Source: Pseudomonadota bacterium (lineage in GTDB: Bacteria; Pseudomonadota; Alphaproteobacteria; Rhizobiales; Devosiaceae). From it: DNA of 25,777 nucleotides. Positions 14,347 to 21,864 of this stretch are shown here, piece after piece; positions within the stretch are counted from its first letter, which is position 1, and each line of letters starts with the position of its first letter. The translations under genes and the position numbers were made by a program. Below the pieces are notes generated by a model. That model was not told the DNA's origin and made no database searches. It saw only the letters and a program-made list of their open reading frames with translations. The DNA lies in NCBI GenBank assembly GCA_023431205.1, contig JAEYXQ010000141.1, forward strand, positions 1 through 25,777. Reading direction: 5' to 3'.

Positions 14347-15466
14347 GGGCGAGGCTCCAATCGAGCCAGCCGAAGGTGCCGTACCAGCCGCCCACCAGCA
14401 CCAGCAGCATGCCGATGGCAAAGCCGATGCGACTGCGGCCGAACAGGTCCGCCAGCAGCAGCGACATCGGGCCCATGCCGACAACGAAGCGGACCATGGA
14501 GGCAAGCCCGGCAAAGAGCGGGAGGGTTAGGGCCACGACGGCGTAGATGGCCATGCCGATGCGGCCGGTGAGCACCAGTCCGACGATCAGCGCATAAGCC
14601 GCAACGGCAGCGGCGGCGAGGAACTGCGAGGCGGTGGGCCACCAGCCGTCACCGGGAAAGCTCGTCAGCCCGTTCCAGATGAAGGCCGGCGGCAGACCGG
14701 ATGGGCGGCCCCAGGCCCGCTGCACATGCTGGAAGGCCAGGGCATCGCCGATGTGAAGGTGAAGGAAAGCCATGTAGGCAAAGAGGCCAAGCGGGGCGAT
14801 CGCGAAGGTGAGCACCAGTTCGGGACGGGCGAGCGTTGAGGGGATGAAGTCGCGCCAGGTTCCACCGCGCTCCCGGTGCGCCACCCAGACTTCCCACAGA
14901 ATGGCGAAGACGATGAAGACCCCGACGATCCGGGTGGCGGAAAGCCCCGCGGCCAGCAGGCCGGCCACCAGCCAAAAGCGGCGGTGAAGCGCGGCAAACA
15001 CCGCCACCGTGAGGAAGATGAACAGGGTCTCGGTGAAAAAGGTGGTGAAGTAGAACGAGAACGGGCCGGCCAAGATGAACGCGGCAAAGAGCGTGAAGGC
15101 ACGCAGGCTGCGTCCCAGCAGCGGCCAGGCAAGCAACGCCGTGCCCATGCTGATCAGCACGGACACCGCCGCACTCAATTCGATCGTGGGCAGGCCGGTC
15201 AGCTGCCGCAGGGCGCCGATTAACATCGGATAGAGCGGAAAGAATGCCCAGTTGCCGGCATTGATCATCCTGGGCGTCGGGAACGGGTCGTAGCCGCTCT
15301 CGGCGAGGCGGACATACCACTCGCAATCCCAACGACACATGACCTTGAAGAAGCCCCCCGGATCGGCGTCGGGCATGGCCAGGCGATAGGAGAAGTACCG
15401 GGCAGCAAGCCCGAAGACTGCGAACGTCAGGACGATGCCTACCCGGGTCAGCCATCCGGGCACCAC
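14339..15466 (-). CDS. PIG-V-like polytopic mannosyltransferase
   Basis: About 375 residues with roughly ten hydrophobic segments. It resembles the bacterial PIG-V/GPI-mannosyltransferase II group of GT-C enzymes: the first luminal/periplasmic loop has RWDCEWYVRLAESGY followed by FFPLYPMLIG. The Asp in RWD is the expected catalytic position. Such enzymes transfer a hexose from a polyprenyl-phosphate sugar on the outer face of the membrane. The GTG at 15466 was chosen because GGAGG lies six bases before it and the first membrane segment follows closely. The frame continues to a TTG at 15550 with no good SD. It is divergent from the glucan operon and coupled to a downstream membrane-anchored protein. 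Acceptor unknown. Confidence 0.75.
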   Translation of the reverse strand: MVPGWLTRVGIVLTFAVFGLAARYFSYRLAMPDADPGGFFKVMCRWDCEWYVRLAESGYDPFPTPRMINAGNWAFFPLYPMLIGALRQLTGLPTIELSAAVSVLISMGTALLAWPLLGRSLRAFTLFAAFILAGPFSFYFTTFFTETLFIFLTVAVFAALHRRFWLVAGLLAAGLSATRIVGVFIVFAILWEVWVAHRERGGTWRDFIPSTLARPELVLTFAIAPLGLFAYMAFLHLHIGDALAFQHVQRAWGRPSGLPPAFIWNGLTSFPGDGWWPTASQFLAAAAVAAYALIVGLVLTGRIGMAIYAVVALTLPLFAGLASMVRFVVGMGPMSLLLADLFGRSRIGFAIGMLLVLVGGWYGTFGWLDWSLALV

Positions 15467-15552
15467 GACGTCCCTCCGTGACAAAGCAACTTCCTGCACG
15501 CTGTTTCCCTCGCACCCTGGCGAGATGTAACGCCGCACCGCCTCGTTCAATT

Positions 15553-15567
15553 ATGCGTGTGACGCAT
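15553..15567. promoter_or_regulatory. Inverted repeat in the opg/PIG-V divergent promoter region
   Basis: ATGCGT-GTG-ACGCAT is a perfect 6-bp inverted repeat with a three-base spacer. It lies in the 149-base gap between the divergent PIG-V-like gene and opgG, roughly 50 bases before opgG. It could be a shared operator. No clear -35/-10 pair was identified beside it, so the role is uncertain. Confidence 0.35.
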
Positions 15568-15615
15568 GCCCGCCATGCCACAACTTTCAAGGCTCGACGG
15601 CGTTGCGGGAAGTTG

Positions 15616-17250
15616 ATGGATATCAGGCCGGTTCTTCCCAGCGTCACCATGCCCAATCACCCCATATACCTTGCGTCCCGCCGCATGTTTCTCAAAGGCG
15701 CGGCGGCGACAGCCCTGCTTGTGTCCTCCACAGCGCTAACGCCCGTGCTCAACGCGGCCACTCCACAATCGGGCCCGTTCGACTTCGACTCCTTCTCCCA
15801 GCGAATGAAGGATCTGGCAGCCCAACCGCACCAGGCTCCGGCGCCGCTGGCTTCGGCGTTCTACGCCAATCTCGACTATGACGGATATCGTCGGGTCCAG
15901 TTCAACACCGAGCGCGCCAAGTGGATCGAAGACGGGCACGGCTATCAGGTGCACGGCTTCCCCATGGGGTGGCTGTTCAAGGAGCCGGTCACCGTGTTCG
16001 AGATCGTCGATGGCGACAGCCATTCGATCGAGTTCGGCGGCGACGACTTCAACTATTTCATGGACGGCGAGATGAAGGAGGCGGCGGAAAGCGCCAGCTT
16101 CCCGGGTGTCGCCGGTTTTCGCATCAACTACCCGATCAACCGGCCGGAGGCGGCGGACGAGCTCGTCTCGTTTCTCGGCGCCAGCTATTTCCGTGCCCTC
16201 GGGCGCGACAACATCTACGGGCTGAGCGCCCGCGGGCTCCTGATCAACTCCTGGCGGGACGGCCCGGAAGAGTTTCCGCGCTTTTCCGAGTTCTATCTCG
16301 AAAAGCCTGCCGAGCCCGGGCCGATGATGCTTTACGCTGCGCTCGAAAGCCCGAGCGTCACCGGGGCCTATCGCTTCATCATCCATCCGGCCGGCGCAGA
16401 CCGGCAGGAAACGGTGATGGAGGTCACCGCGCGGCTCTATTTCCGCGAGGCCGTGGCCGAACTCGGCATCGCGCCGCTGACCTCGATGTTCCTGTTCGAT
16501 GGCACCAACCGGGCGGGGTTCGACGACTACCGGCCGCAGGTGCATGACAGCAACGGCCTGTTGCTGGAACCTTCCCAAGGCCAGCCGATGTGGCGGCCGC
16601 TGAACAATGCCGACTGGCTCGGCAATTCGTACCTGCAGGACGCCTCGGTGAAGGCCTTCGGGCTTTACCAGCGTGGCCGCGCCTTCGAAACCTACCAGGA
16701 TGCCGGCGCGCATTACGAGCGCCGCCCATCACTGCGGGTCGAGCCGGTGGGTGACTGGGGCCCGGGTTCGGTCCGGCTCATCGAAATCCCCTCCAAGCTC
16801 GAGGCGGACGACAACATCGTCGCCTTCTGGATCCCCGAAACGCCGGTCGCGGCGGGCGACGAGCGCGAATACAGCTATCGTCTCGTCTGGGGTGACCTTC
16901 TCGCCGACCCGGAAGCGCCCCTTGCCCATGTGGCGGAGACGCGGATCGGCCTCGGCGGGGTCTCGGGTGTTGCCAATGATGCAACACTTCGGAAGTTCGT
17001 CATCGATTTCGCCGGCGGCGAACTGCAGCAGATGCATCCAGACACGCCTTTCGACGTTGAAGCCACGGTTTCGGCCGGAAGCATCGTATCAAGCGCCTTT
17101 TCCCGGATCCCCGCGAACGGGATGTGGCGGCTTGTGCTGGATGTGGACACCGCCGGGCAGACGCTGGTCGAACTCAAGGCCAGTGTCGGCACCGAATGGC
17201 GTCCACTCACCGAAACCTGGATCTACCAGTGGCGTGGAGTGGTTGCATGA
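15616..17250 (+). CDS. opgG: Periplasmic glucan biosynthesis protein OpgG/OpgD family
   Basis: About 544 residues, in the normal range for the MdoG family. The N terminus carries a textbook twin-arginine signal, SRRMFLKGAAATALLV (residues 21-36), with likely cleavage after VLNA. The mature protein begins FDFDSFSQRMKDLAAQPHQAP, the characteristic OpgG/OpgD opening, and ends in the immunoglobulin-like C-terminal domain. The family acts in the periplasm on the linear glucan made by OpgH, shaping branching or backbone length. A Tat signal is typical of OpgD, whereas position ahead of opgH is typical of opgG; one protein may do both here. The ATG at 15616 has GGGAAG just upstream; ATG 15649 is an alternative start. 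The stop overlaps the next ATG (ATGA at 17247). Confidence 0.92.
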   Translation: MDIRPVLPSVTMPNHPIYLASRRMFLKGAAATALLVSSTALTPVLNAATPQSGPFDFDSFSQRMKDLAAQPHQAPAPLASAFYANLDYDGYRRVQFNTERAKWIEDGHGYQVHGFPMGWLFKEPVTVFEIVDGDSHSIEFGGDDFNYFMDGEMKEAAESASFPGVAGFRINYPINRPEAADELVSFLGASYFRALGRDNIYGLSARGLLINSWRDGPEEFPRFSEFYLEKPAEPGPMMLYAALESPSVTGAYRFIIHPAGADRQETVMEVTARLYFREAVAELGIAPLTSMFLFDGTNRAGFDDYRPQVHDSNGLLLEPSQGQPMWRPLNNADWLGNSYLQDASVKAFGLYQRGRAFETYQDAGAHYERRPSLRVEPVGDWGPGSVRLIEIPSKLEADDNIVAFWIPETPVAAGDEREYSYRLVWGDLLADPEAPLAHVAETRIGLGGVSGVANDATLRKFVIDFAGGELQQMHPDTPFDVEATVSAGSIVSSAFSRIPANGMWRLVLDVDTAGQTLVELKASVGTEWRPLTETWIYQWRGVVA

Positions 17251-17384
17251 AGCATCAGGATTTCTCTTTGTATCAAGGTCTTCCCGACGCTCCGCTGGCC
17301 ATGCCCAAGCAGACGCTGGAACGCCAGCGTGGCTCCCTGTTCGACCTGCTGCGTTCTGTGCTGCTGGTCTGGCAGCGCCAGTAA
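17247..17384 (+). CDS. 45-residue ORF: detached N-terminal piece of OpgH
   Basis: The ATG overlaps the opgG stop (ATGA), as a coupled next gene should. The 45-residue product contains GLPDAPLAMPKQTL. From memory, this matches the conserved PxAPLAMPxQxL segment near the N terminus of full-length OpgH proteins such as those of Xanthomonas. The frame ends at a TAA (17382-17384) and continues in exactly the same frame through eight sense codons into the opgH ATG at 17409. So this piece is either a genuine separate peptide, the leader of an opgH with a nonsense mutation (CAA to TAA is one transition), a readthrough product, or a sequencing error. In Rhodobacter sphaeroides a gene named opgI lies between opgG and opgH; I cannot say whether it is related. 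Confidence 0.6.
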   Translation: MKHQDFSLYQGLPDAPLAMPKQTLERQRGSLFDLLRSVLLVWQRQ

Positions 17385-17408
17385 CCCAGATGCGCCACGG
17401 AGACACCC

Positions 17409-19148
17409 ATGGGCATGGCTGAGCGGCTGCGGGCTGCCATGCTGGCCGTGGCGGCCGCAGCAAGCATCGCGGCCGGCCTCGCGTTTCTCGACCTGATCGG
17501 CGGCAACCGGCCCAGTACACTGGACTGGATGCGCAGCATCCTGCTGACGGTCACCGTCTTCTGGCTGTTGTGGGGCGGGTTGACCGGCATTCTCGGGGCG
17601 TTCGCGCCGGTACGGAAGCCAGTTCCGTGGACGCGACCGCGCGGTATGACGGCGGTCCTGGTGCCGATCTACAACGAAGATCCGCTTGAGACTTTCGCCC
17701 GCATCGCCGCTATGAACCGGCAGATGGTGGAGCTGGGTCTGGCGGACCGGTTCCACTTCGCCATTCTGTCCGACAGCACGTCGCTGGAGGTTGCCGCGGA
17801 GGAAGCGGCGGCGTTCGAACTGCTGCTGCGGGAGCCGCAGGCAGCGGGGCGAATCTTCTACCGGCGGCGCGAGCGCAATGTCGGCCGCAAGGCAGGCAAT
17901 ATCGAGGACTTCATTGCCCGCTCGGGCGGCGCCTACGACTACGCGCTGATCCTGGATGCCGACAGCCTGATGGAGGCCGCGACCATGGCGGCGATGGCGG
18001 CACGCATGGACCAGGACAGCCGCCTGGGACTGCTGCAGACGGTGCCGGAAGTGATCGGCGCGCACACCGTGTTTGCGCGCATGATGGCGTTTTCGTCCTC
18101 CTACCTGTCACCCTATTTCGCGCGCGGCATGGCGTTGCTGCAGGGCAAGGAGGGCCCATACTGGGGCCACAACGCCATCGTGCGGGTGCGCGCCTTTGCC
18201 CAGTGCTGCGGCCTGCCGGTGCTGTCCGGCAAGCCGCCCTATGGCGGGCATATCCTCAGTCACGACTATGTCGAGGCGGCGTTGCTGGCGCGCGGGGGCT
18301 GGAAGGTGGAGGTCGACCCCGAACTCGGCGGCTCTTTCGAGCACGGACCCGAAAACATGGTGGAGCACGCCAAGCGCGATCGCCGCTGGTGCCAGGGCAA
18401 CCTGCAGCACCGCCGCCTGGTGTTTGCGCCGGGCCTGAAGCTGTGGAGCCGGTTCACCTTCGTGCAGGGCATCATGGCCTATGCGGTGTCGCCGCTGTGG
18501 CTGGCGCTGCTGGCGACCAGCATCCTGGCGACGGTTTTTCCGGACCGCGGCGGCGTTCGATGGGATGCGACGCCGCTGGTGCTGGGCCTGGGGGTGGCCG
18601 GGGCGCTGCTGCTGCCCAAGCTCGCAATCATCATCCGCGGTGCCATCGACGGGCACAATCGGCGGTTCGGCGGCAACCTGCAGGTGGCGCTGTCGGTGCT
18701 GGCCGAGATTGTGCTCTCGACGCTGATCGCGCCGGTGCTGCTGGCGTTCCAGAGCCGGGCGGTGATCCAGATCCTGCTCGGGCTGGATGGCGGCTGGCCG
18801 GCGACGGAACGCGATGCCCGGTGCGTGCCGCTCCCGACAGCGGTGAAGGCGAGCTGGTGGATCAGCCTGCTCGGGATTGCCGCCATCGCCGCGATGAGCG
18901 TTGCCGCCCCCCGCTATGTGGCCTGGCTGCTGCCGGTGGCAGGGCCTGCCGTGCTGGCGCCGGTGATCATCTGGGCAACGTCGCTGGGCGATGGCAGCCG
19001 GGCGCGCGGGCGGGTGTTCACCAGCCGGGCAGAGCACTCTCCCTCTCCGGTGATCGCGGAGAACATGCGCATCCTGTCGGCCTGGCAGAACGACGCGCCG
19101 ATCGAGGCCGAAGCGCCGACGCTGGAGGCCACCCATGCTCCAGCGTAA
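17409..19148 (+). CDS. opgH: Glucan biosynthesis glucosyltransferase OpgH (N-terminally short)
   Basis: 579 residues from this ATG, which has GGAG six bases upstream. It is a GT2 inner-membrane processive glucosyltransferase that builds the beta-1,2-linked glucan backbone from UDP-glucose and exports it. Motifs are IYNEDP (88-92), LDADSLM (182-188), HDYVEAALLARGGW and RDRRWCQGN (the Q/RxxRW block). About two membrane segments precede the catalytic domain (about 11-30 and 43-65) and several follow it. Family members are usually longer at the N terminus. Here the missing N-terminal segment is encoded just upstream in the same frame and ended by an in-frame TAA. All catalytic motifs are intact, so enzyme function is likely retained, although N-terminal regulation may be altered. 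Confidence 0.92.
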   Translation: MGMAERLRAAMLAVAAAASIAAGLAFLDLIGGNRPSTLDWMRSILLTVTVFWLLWGGLTGILGAFAPVRKPVPWTRPRGMTAVLVPIYNEDPLETFARIAAMNRQMVELGLADRFHFAILSDSTSLEVAAEEAAAFELLLREPQAAGRIFYRRRERNVGRKAGNIEDFIARSGGAYDYALILDADSLMEAATMAAMAARMDQDSRLGLLQTVPEVIGAHTVFARMMAFSSSYLSPYFARGMALLQGKEGPYWGHNAIVRVRAFAQCCGLPVLSGKPPYGGHILSHDYVEAALLARGGWKVEVDPELGGSFEHGPENMVEHAKRDRRWCQGNLQHRRLVFAPGLKLWSRFTFVQGIMAYAVSPLWLALLATSILATVFPDRGGVRWDATPLVLGLGVAGALLLPKLAIIIRGAIDGHNRRFGGNLQVALSVLAEIVLSTLIAPVLLAFQSRAVIQILLGLDGGWPATERDARCVPLPTAVKASWWISLLGIAAIAAMSVAAPRYVAWLLPVAGPAVLAPVIIWATSLGDGSRARGRVFTSRAEHSPSPVIAENMRILSAWQNDAPIEAEAPTLEATHAPA

Positions 19149-20355
19149 GCCGAGTTTCTGGCAGCGGGTGCCGGTGATGCGGCAGGTCGTGACCGGCAAC
19201 GCCCCCCTGCCCTCCGGGCAGCGCGACGAACGGCTCGACATGTTCCGCGGCCTGGCGCTGGTGATGATCTTCATCAACCACGTGCCGGGAAACGTCTACG
19301 AGCAGTTCACCAACCGCAATTTCGGCTTCTCCGATGCGGCGGAGGCCTTCGTGTTCATGTCGGGCATGGCGGCGGGGCTCGCTTATTCGGGCGCGTTCCG
19401 CAACGGCTCGCCGCTGTGGCTGGCGGTGGCGCGGCCCTGGGCGCGGGCGCGTCAACTCTATTTCGTGCACCTTGCCATCACCGCGATGGCGCTCGGCATC
19501 TTTGCCGAGGCGGCGCATTTTTTCGGGCTCTACGAGCTTCTCACCAAGAACAATCTGGGGCCGCTGTTCAGCAATCCCCTGGCGGCGATGATCGGGCTGC
19601 CGCTGCTGACGCACCAGCTCGGCTACCTCAACATCCTGCCGCTCTACCTGACGCTGCTGCTGTTGACGCCGCTGTTCATCATGGTGGGACTCCGCAAGCC
19701 GATGTGGCTCCTGGCCGGCTCGATCCTGCTGTGGGCGGTGGCGGGGCAGTTCCGGCTCAACTTCCCGAACTATCCCAATTCGGGCGGCTGGTTCTTCAAT
19801 CCGCTCTCCTGGCAGCTCTTGTTCGTGCTGGGACTGCTGTCTGGCATGGCGATGAAGCGCGGGGAGCGGTTCGTGCCGGCCAATCCGTGGCTGTTCCTGG
19901 CCAGCGCAGCGTTTCTGGTCCTCGTGCTCCTGTGGGTGAAGATCCCCGCGCTGGGCGCGGCGGGGCGCGAGGGGTTGGGCTTTCTCAGCCGCATTGGATT
20001 GCCGTTCTACATCACCTGGTTCGACAAGAGCTTCCTGGCCCTGCCCCGGCTGCTGCACGCCCTGGCGCTGTTTTATGTGATCGCCTCGCTGCCGATCATG
20101 CAGCGCGTTGCCGCCAGTCGCTGGGCCGCACCGCTGCGGCTGATGGGGCGGCAGGGTTTGGCAGTGTTCGCAACCGGAACGGTGCTCAGCCTGTTGCTGC
20201 AGGCGGTCAAGGCCGCCGTGCCGCCGCACCCGATCAGCGACGGCTTGATGCTCGGCGCCGGACTGGTGGTGCTGGTTGCCCTTGCCTTTGTTCTGACGCG
20301 CACCGCCGAGATGCGGCGCGCCGCTGCCCGTCCCCCGCAAATTGCCACTCCGTAG
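19135..20355 (+). CDS. opgC: OpgC family membrane acyl (succinyl) transferase
   Basis: 406-residue polytopic protein with about ten membrane segments. The opening GQRDERLDMFRGLALVMIFI followed by NHVPGN is the hallmark of OpgC proteins, with the acyltransferase-3-like first helix. FGFSDAAEAFVFMSGMAAGL is the next conserved block. OpgC adds succinyl or other acyl groups to periplasmic glucans, giving them negative charge. The start lies 14 bases inside the end of opgH, with GGAGG about seven bases upstream, so it is coupled to opgH. The order opgG-opgH-opgC corresponds to the operon described in Rhodobacter sphaeroides. The C terminus is short, basic and cytoplasmic. Confidence 0.92.
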   Translation: MLQRKPSFWQRVPVMRQVVTGNAPLPSGQRDERLDMFRGLALVMIFINHVPGNVYEQFTNRNFGFSDAAEAFVFMSGMAAGLAYSGAFRNGSPLWLAVARPWARARQLYFVHLAITAMALGIFAEAAHFFGLYELLTKNNLGPLFSNPLAAMIGLPLLTHQLGYLNILPLYLTLLLLTPLFIMVGLRKPMWLLAGSILLWAVAGQFRLNFPNYPNSGGWFFNPLSWQLLFVLGLLSGMAMKRGERFVPANPWLFLASAAFLVLVLLWVKIPALGAAGREGLGFLSRIGLPFYITWFDKSFLALPRLLHALALFYVIASLPIMQRVAASRWAAPLRLMGRQGLAVFATGTVLSLLLQAVKAAVPPHPISDGLMLGAGLVVLVALAFVLTRTAEMRRAAARPPQIATP

Positions 20356-20367
20356 GAGCGCGTGCCC

Positions 20368-21513
20368 ATGTCGCCTGTCACCTACCAAGTCCCGCTGCCC
20401 TCTCGTGAAACCACGCTCCAGCCGGCCCCGGTAGAGCTGGCGGTGGTGGTGCCCACCTTCAACGAACGGGGCAATCTCGAAGAACTCTACCAGCGCGTCG
20501 CCGTGGCGCTCGACGGTATCAGCTGGGAGATGCTGGTGGTCGACGACAACAGCCCCGACGGCACCGCAGAGCTCGCCTGGCAACTCGGGCATCGCTGGCA
20601 TAATTTCCGCTGCATCAAGCGGGTCGGGCGGCGAGGCCTGTCATCGGCGGTGATCGAGGGAATGCTGGCCACCAACGCCCCCTATGTGGCGGTGATCGAC
20701 GGCGACCTCCAGCACGACGAGGCGGCGCTGCCGCAACTGCTGGCCAAGGTGAAGGCGGGCGCAGATATCGCGGTAGGCACGCGCTATTCGGGCGAAGGAT
20801 CCACGGGGGAAGGGTTTTCCGCCGTGCGCGCCTGGGGGAGCCGCACGGCGACAAAGCTGTCCTCGTTTATCGCCGGCCAGCAGCTGAGCGATCCGATGAG
20901 CGGGTTCTTTGCGGCGCGCCGCGACCTGATCCTCCACGTGGCGCCGCACCTGTCGAGCGAAGGGTTCAAGATCCTGCTCGATCTGGTCATCACCGCATCG
21001 CGCCGTGGTACGCCTCCGGCGGTGGCCGAAGTGCCTTACACCTTCCGGCCGCGCCATGCGGGAGAAAGCAAGATGAGCCCGCTGGTGGCGCTGCAGTTCG
21101 GCGGGCTGTGGCTGTCGAAGCTCTCCGGCGGGGTGTTGCCGACGAGCTTCCTGCTGTTCTCGCTCGTGGGCTTTTCAGGCATTGCGGTGCATCTTGGTGT
21201 GCTGTGGCTGTTCACCAGCGTGCTGAAGGCGGACTTCATCCTGGCGCAGCTGGTGGCGACGGTGGTCGCCATGACCTGGAACTTCTTCCTCAACAACGTG
21301 CTGACCTATGCCGACCGGAAGCTGCGCGGCTGGCGGGTGCTGCGGGGGCTGTTCGCCTTCTATGCCGCCTGTTCGATCGGAGCGCTGGCCAATGTGTCGG
21401 TCGCGGCGCTGATCTACCAGTACGAGCAGGTGCCGCTGCTGGCGGGGCTTGCGGGGGCGCTGATGAGTTCGGTGTTCAACTACTCGGTGACCCGGGTCTT
21501 CACCTGGCGCTGA
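20368..21513 (+). CDS. GT2 polyprenyl-phosphate hexose synthase fused to GtrA domain
   Basis: 381 residues. The N-terminal 240 residues are a dolichol-phosphate mannose synthase-like (DPM1) GT2 domain: VVVPTFNERGNL (27-38), VVDDNSPDGT, IDGDLQHD (DxD motif), DPMSGFFAARR and the GESKM loop. The C-terminal about 120 residues carry four hydrophobic segments of the GtrA type (FSLVGFSGIAVHLGVLWLF, MTWNFFLNNVLTY, ending FNYSVTRVFTWR). The catalytic half makes polyprenyl-phosphate mannose or glucose, and the GtrA half anchors or helps flip it. ATG 20368 (GGAG nine bases upstream) was preferred to GTG 20362. It follows opgC by 12 bases, so it is very probably in the glucan operon. Confidence 0.9.
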   Translation: MSPVTYQVPLPSRETTLQPAPVELAVVVPTFNERGNLEELYQRVAVALDGISWEMLVVDDNSPDGTAELAWQLGHRWHNFRCIKRVGRRGLSSAVIEGMLATNAPYVAVIDGDLQHDEAALPQLLAKVKAGADIAVGTRYSGEGSTGEGFSAVRAWGSRTATKLSSFIAGQQLSDPMSGFFAARRDLILHVAPHLSSEGFKILLDLVITASRRGTPPAVAEVPYTFRPRHAGESKMSPLVALQFGGLWLSKLSGGVLPTSFLLFSLVGFSGIAVHLGVLWLFTSVLKADFILAQLVATVVAMTWNFFLNNVLTYADRKLRGWRVLRGLFAFYAACSIGALANVSVAALIYQYEQVPLLAGLAGALMSSVFNYSVTRVFTWR

Positions 21514-21564
21514 GCGCAACCGCTCGGGCTGACGGGTGTTAACCCGCCAGACAAGGAGCAAGCC

Positions 21565-21855
21565 ATGACCCGTGTGATCTACGACGTCGTCGAACATGAT
21601 GGCGGCTTCGCCTACAAGGTGGGCGATGTGTTTTCGGAAACCTTCCCCACGCATCAGGCGGCGCTGGATGCTGCCGTGGCAGCTGCCGACCGGCAGCAGC
21701 AGAGCGGCGAGACCGAGGCGATCCGCTACCAGTCCGCCGATGGCAAGTGGCACGACGAGCTGGCGAGCGGCGAGGACCGCCCGGAGACCGAGGTCGAGGA
21801 CGAACTGGTGGAGCCGAGCGCGAACGGCGCGCGACGGGAGACGCAGCTGCCGTAG
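21565..21855 (+). CDS. Small DUF2188-like protein
   Basis: 96 residues. The N-terminal half (VIYDVVEHDGGFAYKVGDVFSETFPTHQAALDAAVAAADRQ) has the pattern of DUF2188 proteins: two beta strands with a GG(F/W) turn, a helix with repeated Ala, then a strand (AIRYQSADGKWHDE). The tail is acidic and low-complexity (EDRPETEVEDELVEPS), probably disordered. A strong AAGGAG lies seven bases before the ATG. It follows the GT2-GtrA gene by 51 bases on the same strand and may be the last gene of that transcript. Function of the family is unknown. It ends nine bases from the convergent UvrA-like gene. Confidence 0.75.
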   Translation: MTRVIYDVVEHDGGFAYKVGDVFSETFPTHQAALDAAVAAADRQQQSGETEAIRYQSADGKWHDELASGEDRPETEVEDELVEPSANGARRETQLP

Positions 21856-21864
21856 GAGCGGCCT

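Noticed and set aside
12550..14571. A 673-codon plus-strand open frame
   Set aside because: It lies antisense to the histidine kinase and the beta-rich membrane protein, both of which have recognised domains or features. Its translation is low in hydrophobic order and rich in Gly/Ala/Asp from high-GC reverse-frame bias.
17300..17422. Frameshift joining the short ORF to opgH
   Set aside because: The two are already in the same frame, and the other frames between them show no better match to OpgH. The interruption is a stop codon, not an indel.
19018..20601. A 527-codon minus-strand open frame
   Set aside because: It is antisense to the ends of opgH, all of opgC and the start of the GT2 gene. 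The translation is a His/Gln/Arg-rich composition artefact with no domain.
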